This document shows, piece after piece, positions 1 to 8,151 of a stretch of 64,000 nt of DNA. Below the pieces are notes generated by a model, which was not told the DNA's origin, did not search any database, and worked only from the letters and a program-made list of their open reading frames with translations. Origin of the DNA: JAIUNP01 sp020161975 (GTDB lineage Bacteria; Pseudomonadota; Alphaproteobacteria; Rhizobiales; Beijerinckiaceae); contig DAIOGK010000019.1 in the NCBI GenBank assembly GCA_036745275.1, positions 1 through 64,000 of the forward strand, given 5' to 3'. A program made the position numbers and the translations under genes. Each line of letters starts with the position of its first letter. The first letter of the stretch is position 1.

Positions 1-88
1 ACTTCTCTTCGAGCATCTTGGCGAGCTCGGCGGCTTCGAGAACGGTCAGCTTCGACAGATCGTCGACGATCTTGGCGAGGTCGGTCAT
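1..88 (-). CDS. rplL: 50S ribosomal protein L7/L12 (5' part)
   Basis: This is the N-terminal 29 codons of ribosomal stalk protein L7/L12; the gene continues off the left edge. The visible residues, starting MTDLAKIVDDLSKLTVLEAA, match the dimerisation domain of bacterial L7/L12. L7/L12 dimers bind L10 on the 50S subunit and recruit translation GTPases. It lies 57 bases downstream of rplJ on the same strand, which is the usual order, so the two are probably co-transcribed and share autoregulation through the rplJ leader. A purine-rich ribosome-binding stretch precedes the ATG at 88. Confidence 0.93.
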   Translation of the reverse strand, partial: MTDLAKIVDDLSKLTVLEAAELAKMLEEK

Positions 89-145
89 GGTTGTATCCTT
101 AAAGGTGGTGTTGGTTTGAACGTTTTGTAAGGGGTGTCAAACGGC

Positions 146-664
146 TCACGCCGCTTCGTCTCGCTTGGCATAGGCCCCGAACACGCGAGCCAGCTTGGCA
201 GCCGGCGCGGTCTGGAGCTGCGCGATCTTCGTCGCCGGGGCCTGGATGAGGCCGACGAGCTTGGCGCGCAGTTCGTCCAGCGACGGCATGGTGGCAAGCG
301 CCTTCACACCGTCAGCCTTCAGGGCGGTCGCACCCATCGCGCCACCCAGGATCACGAGCTTGTCGTGTTCCTTGGCAAATGCGACGGCGACCTTCGGTGC
401 CGCGACCGGATCCTTGGCATAGCAAAGGATCGTCGGCCCCTTGAGATAGGTGCCGATGGACGCGACGTCCGTGCCTTCGAGAGCGATCTTGACGAGGCGA
501 TTCTTCGCGACCTTAACGACGGCGCCCTCTTTCTTCATCATGCGACGAAGCTTTTGCATCTGGGCGACGGTGAGGCCGGAATAATGCGCAACGACGACTG
601 ATCCGGTGTCCTTGAACGCCGTATTCAGCGTCGAGACGAGCTCTTTTTTACCAGCTCTGTCCAC
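146..664 (-). CDS. rplJ: 50S ribosomal protein L10
   Basis: The 172-residue protein is the stalk base that anchors L7/L12 dimers on 23S rRNA. I chose the GTG at 664 because the protein then starts VDRAGKKELV, the normal L10 start and length, and a GGAGAG ribosome-binding site sits just upstream. Longer reading frames that begin further upstream run through the untranslated leader. The C-terminal alanine-rich helix (residues about 140-172) is the L7/L12 binding part. L10-L7/L12 complexes normally repress this operon by binding the leader. The gene upstream on the same strand is a glycosyltransferase and not rplA, so the usual rplKA-rplJL continuity is broken here. Confidence 0.93.
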   Translation of the reverse strand: MDRAGKKELVSTLNTAFKDTGSVVVAHYSGLTVAQMQKLRRMMKKEGAVVKVAKNRLVKIALEGTDVASIGTYLKGPTILCYAKDPVAAPKVAVAFAKEHDKLVILGGAMGATALKADGVKALATMPSLDELRAKLVGLIQAPATKIAQLQTAPAAKLARVFGAYAKRDEAA

Positions 665-930
665 GTGCTCTCTCCGGGTTGGCGGAAATTCCGCCGGTTG
701 CAACTGCCGTCTTGTCGGCCCTGGGGCCTTCAAAAGCGGCGACCTGTGGTTCCTTGGGTGACCCCGCAGAACCGGTTGCCTGTCCCCCCGGAGTGTCGCG
801 CGGACGCTCGACCCCAAGGACAATAAGGTTCGTACCAAACACAATCCGCCGCGAGCGGCAGACGAAATCCGGTCTTCCCCGTCTCTTGCAGACGCCATGA
901 AACCAGATCGACCTGGCGGGATGTCGCCAT
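665..930 (-). promoter_or_regulatory. rplJ leader, probable L10 autoregulatory RNA
   Basis: The 570 bases between rplJ (start 664) and the glycosyltransferase stop (1235) carry no convincing gene. The rplJ-proximal part can fold: a 5-bp stem CGTCT/AGACG at 880-894, and a perfect 7-bp palindrome GGCGGAA-A-TTCCGCC at 681-695 just upstream of the ribosome-binding site. Long structured leaders that bind L10-L7/L12 are known in proteobacteria, and the position fits. I infer the function from position and hairpins and have not matched it to a covariance model. Further upstream, a TTGACA-like -35 element reads on the minus strand at 1099-1104 with only a poor -10. I see nothing else in 931-1234. Confidence 0.45.
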
Positions 931-1234
931 CCCATGGCATTAAGCCGGCTTGGACGCATCACCCCTGCGGGTGACGTCCAGCCCGACGCATCTACAGTCT
1001 CGGACAGGACATGGCCGGAAAAGGCAACAGGTAACCCTGCCACCTCCCGGCCTTTCCTCCACCTGACACGCCCTTCGGCCTCATCGGTGGTATTTCTTTG
1101 TCAAGCGGAGAACGAGCCGCGAGGGCAGCAATCCGCTCATCATCGCGGGGCATATAGCGGGGAAGAACGAGAGTCGCAAGAGGCGTGCCAGGATATTTTA
1201 CCGCCCGGCAGCGAATGAGGCCAGACGAGGTCCG

Positions 1235-2134
1235 CTACGAATCCGCCGGCGCCAGTCCCTCTTTCATCAGCGCTGTCCGGCCAGACAGCGCGGCAAGCGT
1301 GCCGGCAATGCTCCCCCAGTGCCGCGCCATTTCCATAGGACGAAAACTGAACAGCGACAACAGCGCCTTGGGAAATCCCTTCAGCAGCGTCTCCGCAGCC
1401 CCGGTCGGCAACCCGTATTTCCGCGCGATATAGACGCGAGACCAGGCAAAATGCCAGCGCGTTTTGAAGCGCCGGGCCGGGTTCGGCGTCGCCGAGGCCC
1501 CACGCAGATGTCGCGCCTCGGCCCCGTCGACATGCACCAGCGCCCTGCCCGCATCCGCCAAACGGCGGCAGAGATCATCGTCCTCGTAGAACAGAAAGAT
1601 GTTGGGATCGAATCCGCCGAGATCGAGGAATACATCGCGCCGCATCAGGAAGCAGGCGCCCGACAAAGACGGCGCGCAGGCATCGCCACTCGGTTGCAAC
1701 GCCCGCGCATCTCCCGCCACGGCGCGGCGCAACACGCTTTCCATCAACAGCGAGCGATTCTGGTAGAATAGCCGCCCGTCCGGCTCAACGATCCGCGGCG
1801 CGATCATCCCCGCATCCGCATAGCGCGCGGCGGCCTCCAGCAGGGCTGCAACCGCGCCCGGCTGCATCTCGACATCCGGATTGAGCAACAGGAACCACGT
1901 CGTATCCAACGCCTTCACCCCGAGCGTATTGGCCCGGCCATAGCCTTCATTCCGCGCGTTGCGGATCACGCGTGCCCCGGCAGCTTCGGCAAGCGCCACC
2001 GTGTTGTCCGTGCTGGCGTTGTCGACCACAAGCGCCGGCACGCCCTCGCGCGCAAGCGCGCCGAGGCAGGCAGGCAGCACGCCGGCGCTGTCATGCGTCA
2101 CAATGAGGGCGGTGATGGCAGAAGCGTTTGGCAC
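1235..2134 (-). CDS. Family 2 glycosyltransferase (rhamnosyltransferase-like)
   Basis: The 299-residue GT-A enzyme probably transfers a sugar from a nucleotide sugar during surface glycan synthesis in the cytoplasm. The N-terminus (ALIVTHDS, then VVDNASTDNT near residues 35-45) is the GT2 nucleotide-binding pattern, LNPD is the metal-binding region, and FLFYEDDDLCRRL is the ED-type acceptor/catalytic region of rhamnosyltransferase-like GT2 enzymes. I chose the GTG at 2134 because a GGAGGGG ribosome-binding site precedes it and upstream extension would translate the palindromic repeat at 2143-2245. It is separated from the main polysaccharide locus by aspS. Donor and acceptor cannot be told from sequence. 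Confidence 0.8.
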   Translation of the reverse strand: MPNASAITALIVTHDSAGVLPACLGALAREGVPALVVDNASTDNTVALAEAAGARVIRNARNEGYGRANTLGVKALDTTWFLLLNPDVEMQPGAVAALLEAAARYADAGMIAPRIVEPDGRLFYQNRSLLMESVLRRAVAGDARALQPSGDACAPSLSGACFLMRRDVFLDLGGFDPNIFLFYEDDDLCRRLADAGRALVHVDGAEARHLRGASATPNPARRFKTRWHFAWSRVYIARKYGLPTGAAETLLKGFPKALLSLFSFRPMEMARHWGSIAGTLAALSGRTALMKEGLAPADS

Positions 2135-2142
2135 ATCGCGTT

Positions 2143-2245
2143 CCCCTCCCGCTTTGCAGGAGGGGCCAGGGGGTGTGGACCAGGACGCAGCGAGCACGGG
2201 ACCACCCCACCCCGCCGCTGCGCGGTGCCCCGCCCCGCGAAGGGG
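2143..2245. repeat. GC-rich palindromic intergenic element
   Basis: Between aspS and the GT2 gene are nested inverted repeats: CCCCTCC/GGAGGGG at 2143-2165 around a 9-base loop, a GGGGTGTGG and CCACCCC pair in the middle, and CCCC/GGGG at 2233-2245. This resembles the dispersed palindromic elements often found between genes of Hyphomicrobiales and could act as a transcription terminator or mRNA stabiliser for aspS. No second copy was noticed in this window. Confidence 0.45.
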
Positions 2246-2258
2246 AGGCTTCAGTACA

Positions 2259-4127
2259 TCACTTTTCCGGCAGGTTCAGCCGGATATGCAGCTCGCGAAG
2301 CTGCTTGATCGACGCATCATTCGGCGCCCCCATGAGCAGGTCCAGCGCCTGCTGGTTCATCGGGAACAGCGAAATTTCGCGCAGGTTCTGCGTGCCGCAA
2401 ACCAGCATCACAATCCGATCGACGCCAGCTGCCATGCCGCCGTGCGGCGGCGCGCCATACTGGAAGGCGCGATACATGCCGCCGAAACGCTCGACCACGG
2501 TCGCTTCCGAATAGCCGGCGATCTCGAATGCCTTCACCATGGCCTCGGGCTTGTGGTTGCGGATGCCGCCCGATGCAATCTCGTAGCCGTTGCAGACGAT
2601 ATCGTACTGGAACGCCTTGATGGTCAGCGGGTCCTGCCCGTTCAGCGCTTCAAGTCCGCCCTGCGGCATCGAGAACGGATTGTGCGAGAAATCGACCTTC
2701 TTCTCGTCCTCGTTGTACTCGAACATCGGGAAATCGACGATCCAGGCGAGCGCGAACTGGTCGCGCTGCGTCAGGTTCAGGTCCTCGCCTACCTTGTTGC
2801 GGGCGCTTCCTGCGAACTTCACGAACTTTTCCGGGTTTCCGGCCACGAAGAAGGCTGCATCTCCTGGCTTCAATTTCATTTTATACGCCATGAAGGCGCA
2901 CATATCCTGACCAATATTGTTGGCAATCGGACCTCGACCAACTACCCGGAAATACGATTCATCAATAGGGAGATACTTCCCTGCAAATCGCTCATTAATT
3001 CTCTGAAAAACTTCCTCACTAGGCAGTTTTGCGTCTGCCGGGGCTTCATCAAAGATTATATATCCAAGACCCGGCTGTCCCTCGCCCTGCGCCCAGGAAT
3101 TCATGCGGTCGCAGAATGCGCGTGAACCACCGGTCGGCGCGGGGATCGCCCACACTTGGTTCTTCGGGTCTTCAAGTAGCCGTGCGAATACCTTAAAATT
3201 CGAATCACGAAATGCTTCGGACACATCCTGCATCTCGATGGGGTTGCGCAGATCCGGCTTGTCCGAGCCGTATTTCGTCATCGCCTCGGCGTAAGGAATG
3301 CGCGGCCACTTCTGCGTCACCGGCTTGCCGTTCGCGAATTCGTCAAAGATGCCGGTAATCACCGGCTCCATGGTCTGGAATACGTCTTCCTGCTCGATAA
3401 AGCTCATTTCGAGGTCGAGCTGGTAGAATTCGCCGGGCAGACGGTCGGCGCGCGGGTCTTCGTCGCGGAAGCATGGCGCAATCTGGAAGTAGCGGTCGAA
3501 GCCCGCCATCATCAGAAGCTGCTTGTACTGCTGCGGCGCCTGCGGCAGCGCGTAGAACTTGCCGGGGTGGATGCGGGACGGCACAAGGAAGTCGCGCGCG
3601 CCCTCGGGGCTCGAAGCCGTAAGAATGGGCGTTGAGAATTCATTGAACCCGGCGTCCTTCATGCGGCGACGCATGGAATCCACCACGGCAACGCGCGTCA
3701 TGATGTTCTTGTGCAGCTTCTCGCGGCGAAGATCGAGGAAGCGATAGGCCAGGCGCGTGTCCTCGGGATATTCGATATCGCCGAAGACGGGCAGCGGCAG
3801 TTCCTTGGCCTCGCCCAGAACCTCAAGATCGGTGACATAGACCTCGACCGCGCCGGTCGGCATGTTCGGGTTTTCGGTTCCCGCCGGACGCTGGCGCACC
3901 TTGCCGTCGATGCGGATCACCCATTCCGAGCGAACCTTCTCGGCAGCCTTGAACGCAGCCGAATCCGGATCAACGACAACCTGCGTCATGCCGTAGTGGT
4001 CGCGCAGATCGATGAACAGAACGCCGCCATGGTCGCGGATACGGTGGCACCAGCCGGAAAGCCGGGCAACGGTGCCGATGTCGGAAGCGCGGAGTCCACC
4101 GCAGGTATGGGTGCGATAACGATGCAT
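2259..4127 (-). CDS. aspS: Aspartate-tRNA ligase (probably Asp/Asn non-discriminating)
   Basis: The 622-residue class IIb aminoacyl-tRNA synthetase charges tRNA-Asp. An N-terminal OB-fold anticodon-binding domain (about 1-110) is followed by the catalytic core with motif 2 (FRDEDPRADRLPGEFYQLD), the bacterial GAD insertion, and motif 3 (GMAAGVDRIVML) near the C-terminus. The length fits bacterial AspRS. Alphaproteobacterial AspRS often also charges tRNA-Asn for the GatCAB route; whether this one does is inference. One oddity: bases about 2870-3215 (residues about 305-420, the GAD part) are clearly AT-richer, with different codon choice from the rest of the gene, although the reading frame and family match are intact. 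Confidence 0.95.
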   Translation of the reverse strand: MHRYRTHTCGGLRASDIGTVARLSGWCHRIRDHGGVLFIDLRDHYGMTQVVVDPDSAAFKAAEKVRSEWVIRIDGKVRQRPAGTENPNMPTGAVEVYVTDLEVLGEAKELPLPVFGDIEYPEDTRLAYRFLDLRREKLHKNIMTRVAVVDSMRRRMKDAGFNEFSTPILTASSPEGARDFLVPSRIHPGKFYALPQAPQQYKQLLMMAGFDRYFQIAPCFRDEDPRADRLPGEFYQLDLEMSFIEQEDVFQTMEPVITGIFDEFANGKPVTQKWPRIPYAEAMTKYGSDKPDLRNPIEMQDVSEAFRDSNFKVFARLLEDPKNQVWAIPAPTGGSRAFCDRMNSWAQGEGQPGLGYIIFDEAPADAKLPSEEVFQRINERFAGKYLPIDESYFRVVGRGPIANNIGQDMCAFMAYKMKLKPGDAAFFVAGNPEKFVKFAGSARNKVGEDLNLTQRDQFALAWIVDFPMFEYNEDEKKVDFSHNPFSMPQGGLEALNGQDPLTIKAFQYDIVCNGYEIASGGIRNHKPEAMVKAFEIAGYSEATVVERFGGMYRAFQYGAPPHGGMAAGVDRIVMLVCGTQNLREISLFPMNQQALDLLMGAPNDASIKQLRELHIRLNLPEK

Positions 4128-4267
4128 GGGAAAACCTGTCTTTTCAGGCTCGGGACATGCGACGGGAGGGCTGGAGTGTCAAGAAAAAGGGTTGCAGCGC
4201 CGTTTGAAAATCCGGCACGGCGCAGACAACCGTTTGAATTCCAGCCCGCAAAAACCCCTGCCGCGCT

Positions 4268-5446
4268 TCAAATTCCCATCAGCGCCAGCATTTTGGCGCC
4301 CTCTGCCTCCCAGGTCAGTCCCTCGGATGCGCGATGCGCCGCGGCCTTGAAGCGGGCGATGTCATCATCGCCGAGCCCAGCCAGCGTTTGGGCGACATGA
4401 CGCGGATCAATCGCCAGCCCTGCCCCGGTCTCAGCGACAAAATCCGCCATGTCGCAATCTTGCGGCACGATCAGCATCAAGCCGGCATGGAGGTACTCGA
4501 ACACCTTGTTCGGCAACGCATGGCGCAACTGCCGTGAGGAAACGTCGGGCAGGAATATCCCGATATCAGCCTGATTGGTCAGCGCAATCAGATCACCCTG
4601 CTCCGCCATCGGATGCAGTTGCACACGTCCATCCGCTTCGGCAACCGCCGCCTCCAGCGCGGCGCCGAACGCCGGGTTCATCGCCTTGCCGCGCAGATCG
4701 AGCACGAACCGCTCAGGCCAGTCTCGCACGGACCGCACCAGTCCGATCAACCCGCGATCTTCCTTGAAAAGTCCGTGATAAAGCACCCGCACCGGCGTCC
4801 CCACCGCACGCGGCACCATCCGGCCGATGTTGGTGACATTGCGAATGGTGCCGATCCGCGTCGCCCCGCCGTAGCTGCGGGCGAGGTCCGCGCTGATGCC
4901 CGTGCTGGGTGAAGACACACTTTGCGCAGCCGACACACCGATGCGCTCGATGCGTTCGATCAGGCGCGGAAAAGCCAGCCGCCAAATCCGGTTGTGACTG
5001 TGTTCGGAGACCGCATGTTCGTGGGTGTCATAGTGAAATGGCGTTGCATGACGGCGATGCAGCGCCAGAATCGCCGGCAGGGCCTGCCAGTCATTGGCAA
5101 TCGCAAACTGCGGACCCCCCTGCGTTTGCGCCACATCCAGCACTGCGGCGCGCAACCGCGCAACGCTTGGATAGGTATCAGCCAGACGCTCAATGCTGGC
5201 AAGACCACCAAGAGAGAACCCTGCAACCGCCCCCAACTGGCTGAACCGCGTCCAGGCCAGCGGAGGAATATCGACAAAACGGAGGGTGCCGGTTGCCTCT
5301 GCGAGATGCGGCGGCCCGCCTGCCGCCCCCACAGCAATCACGCGATGGCCAGCGGCAAGCAATGTATCGATCTGCCGCAGGATGCGGCCATCGCTGCGGA
5401 TGGCCGTGATCGAAGCGACAAGAACCGTGCGCGCCGCTGCCGTCAC
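4268..5446 (-). CDS. GT-B glycosyltransferase, family 4-like
   Basis: The 392-residue GT-B fold enzyme likely acts at the cytoplasmic face of the membrane in surface polysaccharide assembly. It has an N-terminal Rossmann half (VLVASITAIRSDGRILRQID) and a C-terminal half with VRVLYHGLFKEDRGL and ALPNKVFEYLHAGLMLIVP, the donor-binding region of group 1 transferases. It starts with GTG at 5446, overlapping the last 4 bases of the dehydrogenase gene, so the two are translationally coupled. Specificity is unknown. Confidence 0.78.
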   Translation of the reverse strand: MTAAARTVLVASITAIRSDGRILRQIDTLLAAGHRVIAVGAAGGPPHLAEATGTLRFVDIPPLAWTRFSQLGAVAGFSLGGLASIERLADTYPSVARLRAAVLDVAQTQGGPQFAIANDWQALPAILALHRRHATPFHYDTHEHAVSEHSHNRIWRLAFPRLIERIERIGVSAAQSVSSPSTGISADLARSYGGATRIGTIRNVTNIGRMVPRAVGTPVRVLYHGLFKEDRGLIGLVRSVRDWPERFVLDLRGKAMNPAFGAALEAAVAEADGRVQLHPMAEQGDLIALTNQADIGIFLPDVSSRQLRHALPNKVFEYLHAGLMLIVPQDCDMADFVAETGAGLAIDPRHVAQTLAGLGDDDIARFKAAAHRASEGLTWEAEGAKMLALMGI

Positions 5447-6771
5447 GCCTTGATGACGTTATCGGCCTTGCGCTTCAGGCGCGCACAGGCATTGCGGGTA
5501 TCGATCACCAGCTTGCCGGAATTGACGATGAGTTCGTAATCCACATCGTCATGATCGGTGGCGATCAGAATCGCGTCGACGGATTTCAGCGTCTTGGCAT
5601 CGAGCGGAACGGACACGCGACCGGTCAGATTCGCATGTTCGCGCGTTGGCGGAATCACGGGAATGTAGGGATCGTGATAAACGGTCGCCGCGCCCTTTGC
5701 CTCGACCAGCTCGATCAGCTTCAGCGCGGGACTTTCGCGCATGTCGTCGATGTTCTTCTTGTAGGCGATGCCCAGCACCAGCACCGTCGAACCAACCAGC
5801 GACTTGCGGCTGTGCGCGCCCAGCGCATCACCCAGCTTGTTCACGACGAGATACGGCATCCGGGTGTTGATCTGGCCGGCCAACTCGATGAAGCGGGTCG
5901 AAAGATCGTATTCGCGCGCCTTCCAGGTCAGATAGAACGGATCGATCGGGATACAGTGCCCGCCCAGCCCCGGCCCCGGATAGAACGGCATGAAGCCGAA
6001 GGGCTTGGTCTTGGCCGCTTCGATCACCTCCCAGATGTCGACGCCCATCGCGCCGTAAACGACCTTGAGCTCGTTCACCAGCGCGATGTTGATGGCACGG
6101 AAGATGTTCTCGGTCAGCTTCACGGCCTCCGCCGTCGCAGTGGACGACACCGGCACGGTTTTGACAACCAGCGTCGCATAGAGCGCGTTGGCGATGTCCA
6201 GCGCATCCTTGCCGTCACCACCCACCACCTTCGGAATGGTCGATGTGCCGAAATCGGGGTTGCCCGGATCCTCGCGTTCCGGCGAGAAGGCGAGGAAGAA
6301 ATCCTTGCCCGAGGTAAGGCCGGTCGCCTTTTCGAGGATCGGACGCATCACCTCGTCGGTCGTGCCGGGATAAGTCGTCGACTCGAGCACCACCAACTGG
6401 CCCTTGCGCAGGCGCTTCGAGATCGCATCCGTGGTCTTGACGATGTAGGAAAGGTCCGGCTCGCGATACTTGTTGAGCGGCGTCGGCACGGCGATCAGCA
6501 ACGCATCGGGCTCGTCCAGACGGCTGAAATCGCTGGTCGCCTCGAACTTTCCGTCCTTTGTGCCGGCGATGATCGCATCCATCGGAATGTGCTTGATGGC
6601 GGTCTTGCCGGCGTTCAGCTTGGCCACCCGCTCGGCGTCCACATCGAAACCAATGACCTTGTAGCCGGATTTCAGCGCCGTGATCGCCAGCGGAATGCCG
6701 ACATAGCCAAGGCCGATGATGCCGACGACTGCCTCGCGCTTGGCGATACGGTCGAGAAAGGTGCGAGCCAT
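5443..6771 (-). CDS. UDP-N-acetylglucosamine/UDP-glucose 6-dehydrogenase (WbpA-like)
   Basis: The 442-residue enzyme oxidises the C6 hydroxyl of a UDP-hexose to the uronic acid with two NAD+. It shows the NAD motif GLGYVGIPLA near residue 24, the central FSPEREDPGN motif, and the catalytic Cys at about 273 in GGHCIPIDP. The overall pattern is closest to the WbpA/TviB/WecC branch, which makes HexNAc uronic acids for O-antigens and capsules. I chose the ATG at 6771 (GGAG nine bases upstream) over an upstream extension of about 50 residues with no family similarity. With the amidotransferases downstream, it points to a uronic acid or uronamide residue in the glycan. Confidence 0.85.
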   Translation of the reverse strand: MARTFLDRIAKREAVVGIIGLGYVGIPLAITALKSGYKVIGFDVDAERVAKLNAGKTAIKHIPMDAIIAGTKDGKFEATSDFSRLDEPDALLIAVPTPLNKYREPDLSYIVKTTDAISKRLRKGQLVVLESTTYPGTTDEVMRPILEKATGLTSGKDFFLAFSPEREDPGNPDFGTSTIPKVVGGDGKDALDIANALYATLVVKTVPVSSTATAEAVKLTENIFRAINIALVNELKVVYGAMGVDIWEVIEAAKTKPFGFMPFYPGPGLGGHCIPIDPFYLTWKAREYDLSTRFIELAGQINTRMPYLVVNKLGDALGAHSRKSLVGSTVLVLGIAYKKNIDDMRESPALKLIELVEAKGAATVYHDPYIPVIPPTREHANLTGRVSVPLDAKTLKSVDAILIATDHDDVDYELIVNSGKLVIDTRNACARLKRKADNVIKA

Positions 6772-6925
6772 ATTCAGAAACTCCGGATCGTGGCACACAG
6801 CCCCGCGTGCCATACGTAAATTCAAAGGTGCGGCGGCATAGAACCAGCCACCGGGACAGCAGACTACCCTCGTTTGGGGGACATCGAGCACGGAACCCCC
6901 GGCGGGGGCCGTGCGCAGACGCACC

Positions 6926-8050
6926 TCAGAGAGGTTTGGTCAGCAGAACCGAAATGCCATTCGGGTTGGCATCCTGCACGGTCCAGGTCTTGACACCGAG
7001 ATCGCGCAGCCAACCTTCAACCTCGTCCTGGGTGTGCTGCCAGGCGTTATGGGGGTGATACCAATCGAAGTTGACCATGTTGTTGGTCTCGTAGTCGAAA
7101 GCGTCATTCCAGAAGCATTTGACGAAATTGTAGTACAACAGACGCTGAACGTCGTGGGTTCCGGCCGGAATGCCAAGCACCGGAATCGGCCGCTCCAGCG
7201 TGATCTTCGCGCCGATCTTGGACAATTCCCGTCCAAGATCGGTAATGCCACGGCAGGCCTCGTAGCATTCCTCCGCCGACATCGGCATGAAGTTCTCGCG
7301 GATATGCGCATCGGCAAAGACGCGGGCCGCGCCCATCTTCTTGTAGACATAGAAGAAAAACTGCCCACCGGGCGCGAGCTTGCGATAGAGTGCCTCAACC
7401 GCAGCGCGCGTGTCCGGCGTATGGTGCAGAACGCCATCGGCGATGATGAAATCGAAGCTGTTGTCAGCGAAAGGCGCTTCCATCAGATCGGCTTGCACCA
7501 CGGTGCAGTTGTCCTGATCACGCGTATTGCCGAAGGTGGTAAAGGCCGCATCGGAAATGTCGAGCGCGAACACCTCGCCCTTGGTCTGCTCGGCCATGAA
7601 GCGCGAATTGAAGCCCGAGCCGGGTCCGCATTCAAGAATGCGCTTGCGCTTGGCATGGAAGGCCTTCAGCTCTTCCACCGTGTTAAGCCCGAACTTCTTA
7701 CAGAACCAGCCGTAGAGAAACTCCTTGTGCTCCGGCTCAAGCCCGTAATTCTTGAACCGGCGCCACTTGTCAGAGAAGGTCTCGTTCGTCTTGGCCTGTT
7801 CGGCGGCTGCGGCGCGGGCGTGGGTCTCGTTCAGCGGCAGATCGTGTGCTTTGGCGAACGCGGTCAGATCACGCTGGAGAACACCGGTCAGAAACGAAGG
7901 CACGCCATCCAGAATTGGAAACCAGGTGCCGTCCTTCGCAACCAGCGCGCCTTCAATCACATGATCGCCGTCAGTCTTGAATTCCTTCAGCGTGAGAGAA
8001 CCGGGAGCAAAGCCCTTGGGCACGAAATTATGCAACGCGGTCTTGCGCAA
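6926..8050 (-). CDS. SAM-dependent methyltransferase with N-terminal Trm112-like segment
   Basis: The 374-residue class I methyltransferase has motif I ILECGPGSGFNSRF near residue 145, the acidic loop of motif II (VFALDIS), a motif IV-like stretch DFIIADGVLHHTPD, and a post-motif LAPGGQFFFYVYKK. The N-terminal 60 residues resemble a Trm112/YcaR-type segment (TWFPILDGVPSFL) without its zinc cysteines, as is common in methyltransferases of polysaccharide loci. It is divergent from the glycosyltransferase at 8152 across a 101-base AT-rich gap that must hold both promoters. It probably methylates a sugar or sugar-linked group; the substrate is unknown. Confidence 0.78.
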   Translation of the reverse strand: MRKTALHNFVPKGFAPGSLTLKEFKTDGDHVIEGALVAKDGTWFPILDGVPSFLTGVLQRDLTAFAKAHDLPLNETHARAAAAEQAKTNETFSDKWRRFKNYGLEPEHKEFLYGWFCKKFGLNTVEELKAFHAKRKRILECGPGSGFNSRFMAEQTKGEVFALDISDAAFTTFGNTRDQDNCTVVQADLMEAPFADNSFDFIIADGVLHHTPDTRAAVEALYRKLAPGGQFFFYVYKKMGAARVFADAHIRENFMPMSAEECYEACRGITDLGRELSKIGAKITLERPIPVLGIPAGTHDVQRLLYYNFVKCFWNDAFDYETNNMVNFDWYHPHNAWQHTQDEVEGWLRDLGVKTWTVQDANPNGISVLLTKPL

Positions 8051-8151
8051 GACATACCTCTCGAATGCAAATCAGCTATATGCGATAGTTGAGGCCCCCC
8101 TAGCGCATATTCTCCCGCATTTATAGGGGTAAATCCATACGCAGGGACCAG

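Noticed and set aside
665..940. N-terminal extension of L10 through the leader
   Set aside because: L10 is normally about 170 residues and the GTG at 664 has a proper ribosome-binding site; the extension has no family similarity.
6896..6908. CCCCC-GGC-GGGGG hairpin as terminator
   Set aside because: The stem is only 5 bp with a 3-base loop and no T-run follows on either strand.
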